From DASUPK01 sp963743575 (GTDB taxonomy: Bacteria > Actinomycetota > Thermoleophilia > Solirubrobacterales > 70-9): a stretch of DNA of 64,000 nt. The position numbers and the translations under genes are program-made. The notes under the pieces are model-generated. The model saw only the letters and a program-made list of their open reading frames with translations. It was not told where the DNA came from and ran no database searches. Of this stretch, positions 1 through 7,802 are shown piece by piece. The DNA is taken from NCBI GenBank assembly GCA_963743575.1, contig CAVUQC010000004.1, forward strand, positions 186,001 through 250,000, in the 5' to 3' direction. Position 1 is the first letter of the stretch, and the number at the start of each line of letters is the position of its first letter.

Positions 1-392
1 TGCTTGGTGGCGACCAGGCCGTCGCGCACCTCGATGACGTCGACGCAGGGGACCTCGACCCGGGCGCCACTGGTGCCGAAGGACTCACCCTCGACCTCGA
101 TCGCCTGCTCGACGGTCCCGCTCATCGTTGATTCCAGTACCCAATGATCCTCGCCGACATGCAGCGCCAACTCGGCGAAGTTGATGTCGGGCATCATCGC
201 GATGTAGCCGGCGAAGGCCTCGCGGACGGCGGCCTTGCCATTGGCCGGGGCGGACCCGGCGGCGTGCGCGACGAACACGCAGTCGTCGGAGTGCAGGTCC
301 ATGATCGCGTCGAGGTCCTGGCGGTTCCAGGCCTCGCCGTAGCGGTGGGCGAGCATTTGGATCGCGGTGCTGCTGTCGGTGGCGGTGGTCAT
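1..392 (-). CDS. NTF2/SnoaL-like protein, 3' end outside window
   Basis: The minus-strand frame opens with MTTATDSSTAIQMLAHRYGE and runs off the left edge, giving about 130 residues. The pattern (early W-N-R-Q-D, then D-x-C-V-F, then E-S-T-x-S-G) is that of the small SnoaL/NTF2 cone-shaped fold, used by polyketide cyclases, epoxide hydrolases and many ligand-binding proteins of unknown role. The ATG is preceded by a good AAGGAGG eight bases upstream and by a strong promoter with two operator-like palindromes. The substrate cannot be told. Four more NTF2-like genes lie in the window, two of them in another TetR-type operon. Confidence 0.8.
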   Translation of the reverse strand, partial: MTTATDSSTAIQMLAHRYGEAWNRQDLDAIMDLHSDDCVFVAHAAGSAPANGKAAVREAFAGYIAMMPDINFAELALHVGEDHWVLESTMSGTVEQAIEVEGESFGTSGARVEVPCVDVIEVRDGLVATK

Positions 393-448
393 CGGGGTGG
401 CCTCCTTGAAGTCGTCGGGTCGCTCATTGCGGAGTGCCTCTCATCTCG

Positions 449-491
449 CATACAGGCTGTATGTATATCTGACCTACAGTCTGTATGTCAA
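449..491 (-). promoter_or_regulatory. Sigma70-type promoter with two TetR-type operators
   Basis: Read on the minus strand, TTGACA (486-491) and TATACA (462-467) are separated by 18 bases. A 15-bp palindrome CATACAGNCTGTATG is perfect at 449-463 and has one mismatch at 473-487; the centres are 24 bp apart. One copy fills the spacer and touches the -35 box, the other overlaps and follows the -10 box, so a bound dimer at either would block RNA polymerase. Site size and symmetry suit a TetR-family repressor (inference). No regulator gene lies beside it in the window. Confidence 0.75.
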
Positions 492-569
492 CATGAGCCG
501 GCTCACAGAGCGCGGGCCGCTCCTTGCGGCTCGCGGCCGTGTTCCTGAGCCCGGCTAGACTTGAACGCG

Positions 570-776
570 ATGAAGACAGACATCCATCCCGAATACGTCC
601 TCTCGCACGTCCATTGCTCGTGCGGCAACGACTTCTATACGCGCTCCACGAAGCCCGAGCTTCACGTGGAGATCTGCTCGCAGTGCCACCCCTTCTATAC
701 GGGCAAGCAGAAGCTGGTTGACACCGGCGGCCGGGTCGAGCGGTTCCGTCGCCGGGCCGCCAAGCGCGCCCGTTGA
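570..776 (+). CDS. rpmE: 50S ribosomal protein L31
   Basis: A 68-residue protein starting MKTDIHPEY, the invariant L31 N-terminus, which fixes the start over a TTG nine bases upstream. Cys16, Cys18, Cys36 and Cys39 make the zinc site of the Zn-containing (C+) form of L31. L31 binds the central protuberance of the large subunit and bridges to the small subunit. The basic C-terminus (RFRRRAAKRAR) contacts rRNA. The stop overlaps the start of the next gene, implying translational coupling. Confidence 0.96.
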   Translation: MKTDIHPEYVLSHVHCSCGNDFYTRSTKPELHVEICSQCHPFYTGKQKLVDTGGRVERFRRRAAKRAR

Positions 777-1798
777 GCACCGAGCCCGCGTCATCGCTGA
801 ACGGATCGCGGCCGCAGGCCGCCAAGCCGGCGCGGGCGCCGGCTCAGTCCGAGCGGATGCCGGACGGCAAGCCCGTCGCCGTGGGCGACGCGCCCGTCGG
901 TGGGCAGGCGGTGCTCGAGGGAGTGATGATGCGCGGAGTCTCGACCTGGTCGGTCGCCTGCCGCACCCCGGAGGGCGAGATCCAGGTCACCTCCGAGCCG
1001 ATCGTCTCCTGGGCGAAGCGCAGCCGGATCCTGCGGGTGCCGGTCATCCGCGGGGTCGTGGCGTTGGCCGAGTCGCTCAAGATCGGCTTCAGGGCGCTCG
1101 CCATCTCGGCGAATGCTCAGCTTGCCGACGGCGAAGAGGAGGAGGAGATCGGCGGCTTCACCTGGGGCCTGACGATCTTCTTCTCGCTGGTGCTGGCGAT
1201 CGGCCTCTTCTTCGTCATCCCGGTGGGAGCGACCAGCCTGATCAAGGACCAGTTGGGCTCCCCGTTCCTCTTCTGGCTCGTCGAGGGCGTGCTGCGAACC
1301 GCGATCTTCATCGGATATCTGGCTCTGATCAGCAAGCTCCCCGACCTGCGACGCGTCTTCCAGTACCACGGGGCCGAGCACAAGACGATCTCGTGCTTCG
1401 AGGCGGGGGACGAGCTCGTCCCGGCCCGGGCGGCCGAGTACTCGCGCCTCCATCCGCGCTGCGGCACCAGCTTCCTGCTGATCGTGATGGTGCTTGCGAT
1501 CTTCGTGTTCGCGCCCATCGGCCTGCCTGCCTGGTACTGGCTGGTCCTTTCACGCATCCTGGGGATCCCGCTGATCGCCGGACTCTCCTATGAGGTGATC
1601 AAGTGGGCCGGCAAGCACCGCAACAAGCGCTGGGTCCGGGCGCTGATGTGGCCCGGCCTGATGCTTCAGAACCTGACGACCCGCGAGCCCGACCACGACC
1701 AGCTCGAAGTCGCCATCCGCTCGCTCCAGGGCGTACTCGCCGTCGAGGACCCGTACGAAGAGAAGAACCGGGACCAGGCGATCGAGATCGTCGCGTAG
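773..1798 (+). CDS. DUF1385 (YqhQ-like) membrane protein
   Basis: A 341-residue protein of the DUF1385 family, commonly found beside rpmE or prfA in Gram-positive genomes. The early motif GGQAVLEGVMMRG and the later FQYHGAEHKTI and HPRCGTSF are family hallmarks; His and Cys residues in the last two suggest a metal or redox site (inference). About four hydrophobic segments lie near residues 128-150, 165-185, 225-250 and 255-275. The chosen TTG start overlaps the L31 stop; a Met about 28 residues in is an alternative. The biochemical function is unknown. Confidence 0.9.
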   Translation: MSTEPASSLNGSRPQAAKPARAPAQSERMPDGKPVAVGDAPVGGQAVLEGVMMRGVSTWSVACRTPEGEIQVTSEPIVSWAKRSRILRVPVIRGVVALAESLKIGFRALAISANAQLADGEEEEEIGGFTWGLTIFFSLVLAIGLFFVIPVGATSLIKDQLGSPFLFWLVEGVLRTAIFIGYLALISKLPDLRRVFQYHGAEHKTISCFEAGDELVPARAAEYSRLHPRCGTSFLLIVMVLAIFVFAPIGLPAWYWLVLSRILGIPLIAGLSYEVIKWAGKHRNKRWVRALMWPGLMLQNLTTREPDHDQLEVAIRSLQGVLAVEDPYEEKNRDQAIEIVA

Positions 1799-1799
1799 G

Positions 1800-1836
1800 T
1801 AAGAGACCTCTCACAACGCGCTTACCCTCGGTTCAG
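1800..1836 (+). promoter_or_regulatory. Conserved upstream element, copy A (ferredoxin gene)
   Basis: The blocks TAAGAGAnCTCTCA, CGCTTAC and GTTCAG align without gaps to the element upstream of apbE (4212-4248). The last block ends 22 bases before the ferredoxin ATG, nearly the same distance as in the apbE copy. Weakly repeating units at about 11-bp spacing look like tandem sites for an OmpR-family regulator, and such a regulator is encoded between the two copies. Regulator assignment is inference; the sequence conservation is direct. Confidence 0.7.
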
Positions 1837-1858
1837 CCCTGCCGCCCACCATGGCGGC

Positions 1859-2065
1859 ATGAAGCTCAAGGTCCACATAGACAGAGATGCCTGCCTCGCT
1901 TACGGCGACTGCGCCGAGCTCGCCCCAGAGGCCTTCGAGGTCGACGACACCGCACATCTCGTGGGCAGCGCCCCGCTGCGGAAGATGGTTGACGCGGCTC
2001 GCGCCTGCCCCTCGGAGGCGATCACCCTGATCGACGCCGAAACCGGCGAGCAGATCGCGCCCTAA
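1859..2065 (+). CDS. [3Fe-4S]-type ferredoxin
   Basis: A 68-residue acidic protein. Cys12, Cys18 and Cys50 (CLAYGDC then ACPSEAI) match the small actinobacterial ferredoxins in which the second cluster Cys is missing, giving a [3Fe-4S] cluster; such proteins often feed electrons to P450s or other oxidoreductases. No P450 is nearby. Its upstream element is shared with the apbE operon, so it may belong to the same redox regulon. The gene is convergent with the sensor kinase, with stop codons overlapping. Confidence 0.92.
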   Translation: MKLKVHIDRDACLAYGDCAELAPEAFEVDDTAHLVGSAPLRKMVDAARACPSEAITLIDAETGEQIAP

Positions 2066-3498
2066 TCCGGCGTGTAGCCCGGGATCCGGAAGCGGATGGT
2101 GGCTCCCTGTCCGGGCATCGAGCTGGCGCTGATCGTGCCGCCGTGCGCCTCGACGATCGCCCTCGCGATCGCCAGGCCCAGGCCGCTTCCTCCCTCGGCG
2201 CGGCTGCGGCCCTCGTCGGTCCTGTGGAAGCGATCGAAGATGCGGCCCAGCTGGTCCGGCTCGATGCCTGTGCCGTCGTCTCGCACGGCAAAGATGGCCG
2301 AGCCGTTCTCCGAGCCGATCGAGATGTCGATGTGGCCGTCCGATCCCGTATGCCGCACCGCGTTCGTGACCAGGTTGCGCAGGACCTGGGCCAGCCGGTC
2401 CGGGTCGGCGTCGAGGTCGCCGTGGAGGACCGAGTCCACGTTGTAGTGGCGCGATCCGAGCAACGGCAGGTCGCGTCGCAGGTCCTCGACGAAGTCATCG
2501 ATCGGCACCCGCCTTCGCTGGACCAGGCCGCCACGCTCGGCCTTGGCAAGCGTGAGCATGTCGTCGGTGAGCCGCTCCATTCGCCGCACTTCCTTCATCA
2601 GCTCATCCGCCTCGGCCTCCACCGCCTCCCGGTCGCCCGAATGATCCGCGAGCTGCTCGATTCGGCCACGCAGCACCGTGAGCGGGCTGCGGAGCTCGTG
2701 TGAGGCGTCGGAGACGAAGTCGCGCTGCAGCCGGAAGCCCTCCTCGAGCCGGTCCATCATGTGGTTGAACGAATCGGCGAGCACCCCGACCTCGTCCTCG
2801 CCGCGGTAGTCGATTCGGTGAGAGAGGTCCCCGGAGTCAACCGCGGAAGCGACGGCGGCCATCCGGCGCAGCGGCCGCGTGATCAGGTTCGCCAGCCAGA
2901 TCGCGATCGCGACCGAGAGCAGCAGGGCGCCGAGCCCCACCGCGATGAAGCGGTTGCGCAGCGATTGAAGGGCCTGGTCGACCGACGTGAGTGGATCCGC
3001 CACTCGGAACGTGCCGACCCTGGTGCCGTCGACGACCACCGGTTGGGTCAGGACTCGAAGCTTCCCGGTCTCGTCCGTTGAAATCGTCGTCAGCCCGTCG
3101 CCGGCCGAAACGATTCCGCCCGCATCCGCCTCGCCTCTTTCATGGCCCGAGTGGCTCTCTGACAGCTCCTCGTCGACGGTCCGGGTCTGGTTGGTGACCG
3201 GGGGGAGCCCCTGGGGGGAGATGAGGTAGATGCGCGCCTCCGGGTGATAGCGCTGGCCTGCCACGAATCGGTCGCCGGCAGCTCGCAGCCCGGCGGGGTC
3301 GGTGACCCGGCCGCCGCTCAGGACATGCTGCTGGAACTCGGCGTATTGCTCATTCAGCTCGCGATCGATCCGGCTGCGGAGGTTGGCTGCCGTGGTCGCG
3401 TGAAGCGCGAAGAAGCTGGCGGTTACCGCCGCCACGCTGACCGTTGAGATCGCCAGCACCAGCCGCAGCCGAATGCCGCGCGGCACCCACCTACGCAT
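2062..3498 (-). CDS. Two-component sensor histidine kinase
   Basis: A 478-residue membrane kinase. A first membrane segment at about residues 11-31, a periplasmic sensor region of about 150 residues and a second segment near 187-208 are followed by HAMP, then the HisKA phosphoacceptor in SDASHELRSPLT. The ATPase domain shows the N-box NLVTNAVRHT, DDGTGI and GSGLGLAI. The ligand is unknown. Its start overlaps the regulator stop by eight bases, so the pair is translated together and should phosphorylate the adjacent OmpR-type regulator. Confidence 0.93.
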   Translation of the reverse strand: MRRWVPRGIRLRLVLAISTVSVAAVTASFFALHATTAANLRSRIDRELNEQYAEFQQHVLSGGRVTDPAGLRAAGDRFVAGQRYHPEARIYLISPQGLPPVTNQTRTVDEELSESHSGHERGEADAGGIVSAGDGLTTISTDETGKLRVLTQPVVVDGTRVGTFRVADPLTSVDQALQSLRNRFIAVGLGALLLSVAIAIWLANLITRPLRRMAAVASAVDSGDLSHRIDYRGEDEVGVLADSFNHMMDRLEEGFRLQRDFVSDASHELRSPLTVLRGRIEQLADHSGDREAVEAEADELMKEVRRMERLTDDMLTLAKAERGGLVQRRRVPIDDFVEDLRRDLPLLGSRHYNVDSVLHGDLDADPDRLAQVLRNLVTNAVRHTGSDGHIDISIGSENGSAIFAVRDDGTGIEPDQLGRIFDRFHRTDEGRSRAEGGSGLGLAIARAIVEAHGGTISASSMPGQGATIRFRIPGYTPD

Positions 3499-4168
3499 CG
3501 GTGCTCACGAGCCGGTAGCCGGCCGAGCGAACGGTCTGGATCGGCGCCGCCCCGTCGGCCTTCGAGAGCTTGCGCCGCAGGTAACCGATGTAAACGTCGA
3601 GAACGTTGGTGCCCGGGTCGTAGTCGTAGCCCCAGACCGCGTTCAGGATCTGCGCTCGTGACAGAACCTGATCCGGATGGCGCATCAGGTAGGCGAGGAG
3701 CTCGAATTCGCGAGCGGTCAGCTTCACGGCGCGGCCGTCCCGGTCGACGTCGCGGGTGCGGAAGTCGAGGCTGATCCCTCCAACCTCCAGCGAGGTGCCG
3801 CTGGCCTGCCCGGGCTGGCGCAGGTGGGCTCTGACGCGCGCCAGCAATTCGGCGAAGGCGAACGGCTTGGTCAGATAGTCGCTGGCCCCTAGGTCGAGTC
3901 CGGTGACGACGTCGTCAGTCTCGGCTAGCGCGGTGAGCATGATTACCGGCAGAACCTCGTCGCGGTCGCGGATCGATCTGATCACCTCGTGGCCGCTGAG
4001 CTTGGGAAGGAGGACGTCGAGGATGACGAGCGCGTAATCGCCGGTGCGGGCGAGAGCGAGGCCCTCCTCGCCGTCATAGGCGCATGACACGGAGTAGCCC
4101 TCGGCCTCGAGTCCACGCTGCATGAACTCGGCGATTGGCCGCTCGTCCTCGACTACCAGAATGCGCAT
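3491..4168 (-). CDS. OmpR/PhoB-family response regulator
   Basis: 225 residues from the ATG giving MRILVVEDERPIAEF, preferred over an in-frame ATG 33 bases upstream because receiver domains begin at this motif. The receiver holds the acidic pair in VEDE, the phosphoacceptor Asp in VILDVLLP and the conserved Lys in TKPF. The C-terminal winged helix ends with the typical VLDVYIGYLRRK and RSAGYRL. It likely binds the conserved element in the adjacent promoter region and its twin before the ferredoxin gene (inference). Confidence 0.94.
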   Translation of the reverse strand: MRILVVEDERPIAEFMQRGLEAEGYSVSCAYDGEEGLALARTGDYALVILDVLLPKLSGHEVIRSIRDRDEVLPVIMLTALAETDDVVTGLDLGASDYLTKPFAFAELLARVRAHLRQPGQASGTSLEVGGISLDFRTRDVDRDGRAVKLTAREFELLAYLMRHPDQVLSRAQILNAVWGYDYDPGTNVLDVYIGYLRRKLSKADGAAPIQTVRSAGYRLVSTDA

Positions 4169-4211
4169 GGCGGCAATGCTAGGTGGGCGCCCCACGGCCA
4201 CCCGGATCTTC

Positions 4212-4248
4212 TAAGAGAACTCTCATCGGCCGCTTACAGGCTGTTCAG
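4212..4248 (+). promoter_or_regulatory. Conserved upstream element, copy B (apbE)
   Basis: TAAGAGAACTCTCA, CGCTTAC and GTTCAG occur with the same spacing as in copy A at 1800-1836; about two thirds of aligned positions are identical. It sits in the divergent gap between the response regulator and apbE, ending 23 bases before the apbE GTG. It could serve both directions and is the natural candidate site for the neighbouring regulator. Confidence 0.7.
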
Positions 4249-4271
4249 GGCCGAGGCCCAATATCCACTCG

Positions 4272-5261
4272 GTGATCTCGGCCAGCGAGCAGCCCTACGT
4301 GGAAACCGACCGGCGCTTCAGGCTCTTCGGCTCCCATGTGCGCGTTCTGATCGGTCCACCGACGCGGGCCGGTCTTCCCTCGCCTGAGGCGATGGGGATC
4401 CAGATCGAATTCTTCCTTCGCCTGTTGCACCGCAAGCTGACCCGATTCGACGAGGGCTCGGAGCTCTCCGCGCTCAACTCGGAGCCCGGTGAGGCCTGCT
4501 CCGTCAGCCCGACTCTGGCGGCCGCCGTCAATGCGGCGCTCTGGGCCGCCCGCCGCTCGGATGGGCTGGTTGACCCGACCCTCGTGGGCGAGCTGGAGGA
4601 GGTCGGCTACGCGACCTCGCGGGCCGACCTTCCCGCGGAGAGCATCGTCGACGCCCTGGCTGCCGCCCCCGACCGTGCGCCCGCGGCCGCCCGCGCCGAC
4701 TCGCGCTGGAAGGACGTCGCGGTGGATGTAGTCGCCGGAGTTGTGACCCGCCCGCCGGGTGTCCGGATCGATACCGGCGGTTGCGGGAAGGGGCTCGCCG
4801 CGGATCTCGCTGCCGAGCGTCTGAGCGGATACAAGTCCTTCGTCGTCGATGCCGGCGGCGACCTGCGTCTCGGCGGAGAGCAACCGCCCGAGCGGCTGGT
4901 CCGCATCGAACATCCGCTCGAGGAGCGCCACGCCCACGAGTTCAAGCTCGGCCGGGGGGCCGTCGCGACGAGCGGAATCAAGACGCGTCTCTGGCGAACC
5001 AACGCCGGCTTCGCACATCACCTTCTCGACCCCGCGACGGGGCGGCCCGCGTGGACCGGCGTGATCCAGGCGAGCTCGCTCGGCACCACGGCCCTGGAGG
5101 CCGAGACCCTGGCCAAGATGGCCTTCCTCTCGGCGCCGGAGTCGGCACGGGAGATCCTGTCGGAGTTGGGCGGCCTGATCGTCCTCGACAACGGAACGGT
5201 CGAGCTCTGCGGCCCGCTCGCGCTTCCATCCGCGGCTGCAGCCGAGGCGGTGGTGGCGTGA
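4272..5261 (+). CDS. apbE: FAD:protein FMN transferase (ApbE family)
   Basis: A 329-residue protein. ApbE enzymes move FMN from FAD onto a Thr/Ser of target flavoproteins, usually outside the membrane. Seen here: DTGGCGKGLAADL (substrate/metal loop), VDAGGDLRLGG, HHLLDPATGRPA and ETLAKMAF near the C-terminus, all in family order. No lipoprotein or signal sequence is evident at the N-terminus. The next gene overlaps by four bases and is a haem-type membrane protein, suggesting an electron-transfer unit. No FMN-binding-domain target with the usual flavinylation motif is encoded in the window. Confidence 0.93.
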   Translation: MISASEQPYVETDRRFRLFGSHVRVLIGPPTRAGLPSPEAMGIQIEFFLRLLHRKLTRFDEGSELSALNSEPGEACSVSPTLAAAVNAALWAARRSDGLVDPTLVGELEEVGYATSRADLPAESIVDALAAAPDRAPAAARADSRWKDVAVDVVAGVVTRPPGVRIDTGGCGKGLAADLAAERLSGYKSFVVDAGGDLRLGGEQPPERLVRIEHPLEERHAHEFKLGRGAVATSGIKTRLWRTNAGFAHHLLDPATGRPAWTGVIQASSLGTTALEAETLAKMAFLSAPESAREILSELGGLIVLDNGTVELCGPLALPSAAAAEAVVA

Positions 5262-5896
5262 ACGCCTCCTACAGCGATCCCGGTCAGCACATCTTCTGGA
5301 TAGCCAGCCGCGCCTTCGGTGTGGTCGCACTGGTCCTCGTTGCGGTCTCCGTCGGGATGGGCCTCGCCATGGCAATGCGCTCGGCCAAGGGGCCCGGCGC
5401 GATGGCCCGGCTCAGGCAGGTCCACGAGGCGACGGCGCTGACGGCACTGATCTTCATCGCGGCCCACGGCCTCGTGCTGCTCGGGGACACGTATCTGCGG
5501 CCCGGCCTCTCCGGAATCGCGATTCCCTTCGTGATGTCGCACAAGCCGATCTGGACCGGCCTGGGAGTCATCGGTGGCTGGATGGCGGCGCTCCTCGGTC
5601 TGAGCTTCTACGTACGCCGCTGGGTCGGCCCTAAGCTCTGGCGCAAGCTCCATCGCTGGACCCTGCTCGTCTACGTTCTGGCCGTCGTCCATACGCTCGG
5701 CGCCGGAACCGACGCCCGTTCCTTCTGGTTGCTGGTGATCGTGATCGCGACGGTGGCCCCGCTCACCATCATGGCCGCCGTGCGGTTGCTGCCCAGCGAA
5801 GACCCGGCCAGGGGACAGCCTCGTCGCCGGATCCCGCTCCCCTCCGAACAGCTCTCCAGGCCGGCGCCCTCCTACGACTACGAGACCGTCCGATGA
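5258..5896 (+). CDS. Ferric-reductase-like transmembrane haem protein
   Basis: 212 residues with about six hydrophobic segments. Histidines in RQVHEATAL, AAHGLVLLGD, KLHRWTLL and VVHTLGAG are placed as in the bis-haem ferric-reductase-like (MsrQ/YedZ-type) fold, two pairs on neighbouring helices. Such proteins pass electrons across the membrane. It starts with GTG inside the apbE stop and its stop overlaps the next start, so the three genes form one operon. The cytoplasmic tail is Pro/Arg-rich. The partner enzyme is not identified. Confidence 0.85.
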   Translation: MNASYSDPGQHIFWIASRAFGVVALVLVAVSVGMGLAMAMRSAKGPGAMARLRQVHEATALTALIFIAAHGLVLLGDTYLRPGLSGIAIPFVMSHKPIWTGLGVIGGWMAALLGLSFYVRRWVGPKLWRKLHRWTLLVYVLAVVHTLGAGTDARSFWLLVIVIATVAPLTIMAAVRLLPSEDPARGQPRRRIPLPSEQLSRPAPSYDYETVR

Positions 5897-6366
5897 ACCC
5901 CGATCGCCGATATCCGGATCGAGTCTCGCGACGCTATGGTGAGCGCCCCCGGACCGCGCGCGAGGCGCGCGCGGGGCAGCGACGCCGCTATTCCACGCGC
6001 AGGCCGGTGCAGTCGACCAAGGCGCTGACCGTGAAGCTGGCAACTCTCGGCGTCGTCGGGACGCTGGCGATCGGCGGGCTGATCGCGGCGCAGATGGCTG
6101 CCGGCAAGGATCCGTCGCTTGGCCCGAAGGCGGCCGCCCGGGCGAAGAAGGCATCGAGCTCCGCCGCGAAGAGCGGCTCTTCGAGCGGCGGCGGCTCCAC
6201 GGGAAGCAGCGCCGCCGCGACCGATCCCAATGCGCAGACCTATGGCGGATACGACGGCTACTACGGCTCCTCCAGCGGCTACTCGTCGGGCTCGAGCGAC
6301 TATTCGGGATCGGGCTACTCGACGCAGCAGTCAGCGCCGGCGCCGGTCACGAGCAGCACCTCGTAG
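5893..6366 (+). CDS. Hypothetical single-pass membrane protein with Ser/Gly/Tyr-rich tail
   Basis: 157 residues. The N-terminal 40 residues are Arg-rich, one hydrophobic segment spans about 47-68, and the remainder is low-complexity Lys/Ala then Ser/Gly/Tyr (GGYDGYYGSSSGYSSGSSDY). I do not recognise a family. The topology predicts an exported flexible tail. It is the last gene of the apbE operon and lacks a clear D-x-[ST]-G-A-[ST] flavinylation motif. It may be a structural partner of the membrane haem protein; this is a guess from context only. Confidence 0.75.
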   Translation: MNPDRRYPDRVSRRYGERPRTAREARAGQRRRYSTRRPVQSTKALTVKLATLGVVGTLAIGGLIAAQMAAGKDPSLGPKAAARAKKASSSAAKSGSSSGGGSTGSSAAATDPNAQTYGGYDGYYGSSSGYSSGSSDYSGSGYSTQQSAPAPVTSSTS

Positions 6367-6461
6367 CGGCCACCAGGCCGCAGCACTTGGAGCGGCGGCG
6401 TAGCCGCCGCGACTCATGCGGGGCGGCCGCTTGTGGCCGCGACTTGATGGCGAAGCCGTCA
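6366..6461 (+). repeat. Structured intergenic repeat, copy 1
   Basis: One of four related elements (others at 39816, 45358 and 48310). It fills the whole gap between two convergent genes: it starts on the last base of one stop codon and ends on the stop codon of the other. It contains the terminal pair GCGGCCAC and GTGGCCGC, a central hairpin with an 8-bp stem and GTA loop, and the tail GATGGCGAAGCCGT. REP- or MITE-like; no associated transposase is seen. Confidence 0.8.
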
Positions 6462-7802
6462 GCCGGCCAGCGTCAGGACCGCCAGCGCCACCACCGAAAC
6501 CGCGATCAGGGCCAGGGCGACCCCGGTGACGATCCGGCCGGTCGTGCCGAGCGCCTCGTCGCCCATCAGATCGCGGTCGCGGGCCAGCCGGCGCATGAAC
6601 GGGAGCATCACGAGGAGGAGCACCGCGTTGAGGGCCTGTGAGAGGAAGAGGATCTGGATCAGCGGGGCGCCTGGAATCAACACGAGCACGGCCGCGATCA
6701 GCACGACGGCCCCGTAGCTCCCGTAGAAGAGCGGCGCCTCGGAGAGGGTGTCGTTGACGTCGGCGCGCTTTCCGGCGGTTTCCGCGACCGAGTACGCGGT
6801 CGATAGCGGAACCACAGCCGCGGCCAGCAGGGCGGCCCCCACGAACCCGATGCCGAAGAGCGTCGAAGCGGAGCTGCCGGCGAGGGGCTCGAGCGCTTTG
6901 GCCGCATCGCTCGCGTCGTTGACCTCGATCCCGCTCAGATGCAATGTCGCGGCGCAGGCCACGACGACGAAGAAGCCGATGATGCCGGTGAGAGCCGCCC
7001 CGACGACCACGTCGACGTTCTCGAAGCGCAGGTCCTTCAGCTTCAGGTGCTTGTCCGCGGCATAGGACTGGATGAAGACCAGTCCCCACGGGGCCAGGGT
7101 CGTTCCGATCGTCGCGACCGTGACCAGCACCGCGTCGCGGGTCAGCGGCATGTGCGGGATGACCAGGCCCTTCGCGGCGGCCCCCCAGTCGGGGTGGGCC
7201 AGGACCCCTGAGATGACGTAGGTGACGAAGACTGCGCTCAGCGCCAGCAGAACGTGCTCGACTCGGTGAAAGGAGCCGCGTAGCACCAGCGCGGAGACGC
7301 CGATTCCCGCCAGCGGCACCGTCACATAGCGGCTGATTCCTGCGAGGAGCTCCATGCCCGCCGCCACTCCCGCGAACTCCGCGCACATCGTGCCGACGTT
7401 CGCGATCACGAGCGCAGCCAGCACGATGCGGGCGTCGCGCGTCCCGCGATGGGTGCGAACCAACGTCAGGAGCCCCTTGCGGGTGACCACTCCCATCCGG
7501 GCGCCGAGCAGATGAAAGACGATCAGCGCGGCGGTCGAGACCGCGAGCACCCAGAGCAGCTCGTAGCCGTACTTCGCTCCGAGGATCGAATAGGTGGTGA
7601 TGCCTGCCGGGTCGTCGTCCGAGAGCCCGGCGAGCACGCCCGGCCCGACCACCGCGAACAGCGCCGCGGCGTAGCCGGCGCTGAGCAGGGCGGGCCGGTG
7701 GCGCAGCACCCAGGCGTGCAGGGTGCGGCCGGGCCTGCCGCGCGGGTGGGTTCGATGAAGGGCCGGGGCTTGATCGGGTTCGTGCGCGACAATCGGGAGC
7801 AT
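6459..7802 (-). CDS. Nramp-related divalent-metal transporter with altered metal-site motifs
   Basis: 447 residues with about eleven membrane segments and the Nramp order of motifs. The helix-1 motif normally DPGN reads DDDPAGITT, and the helix-6 motif normally MPH reads LAPWG, so the metal-coordinating Met is Ala. This resembles the Nramp-related magnesium-transporter branch (NRMT) more than Mn/Fe Nramps; substrate assignment is inference. The ATG used overlaps the prfA ATG as CATG. The first 30 residues are Pro/His/Arg-rich and not family-like, so a GTG about 30 codons in may be the true start. Confidence 0.85.
   Translation of the reverse strand: MLPIVAHEPDQAPALHRTHPRGRPGRTLHAWVLRHRPALLSAGYAAALFAVVGPGVLAGLSDDDPAGITTYSILGAKYGYELLWVLAVSTAALIVFHLLGARMGVVTRKGLLTLVRTHRGTRDARIVLAALVIANVGTMCAEFAGVAAGMELLAGISRYVTVPLAGIGVSALVLRGSFHRVEHVLLALSAVFVTYVISGVLAHPDWGAAAKGLVIPHMPLTRDAVLVTVATIGTTLAPWGLVFIQSYAADKHLKLKDLRFENVDVVVGAALTGIIGFFVVVACAATLHLSGIEVNDASDAAKALEPLAGSSASTLFGIGFVGAALLAAAVVPLSTAYSVAETAGKRADVNDTLSEAPLFYGSYGAVVLIAAVLVLIPGAPLIQILFLSQALNAVLLLVMLPFMRRLARDRDLMGDEALGTTGRIVTGVALALIAVSVVALAVLTLAG

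Noticed and set aside
4169..4201. Longer response-regulator start with 11 extra residues
   Set aside because: Receiver domains begin at MRILVVEDE, and the longer form lacks a ribosome site.
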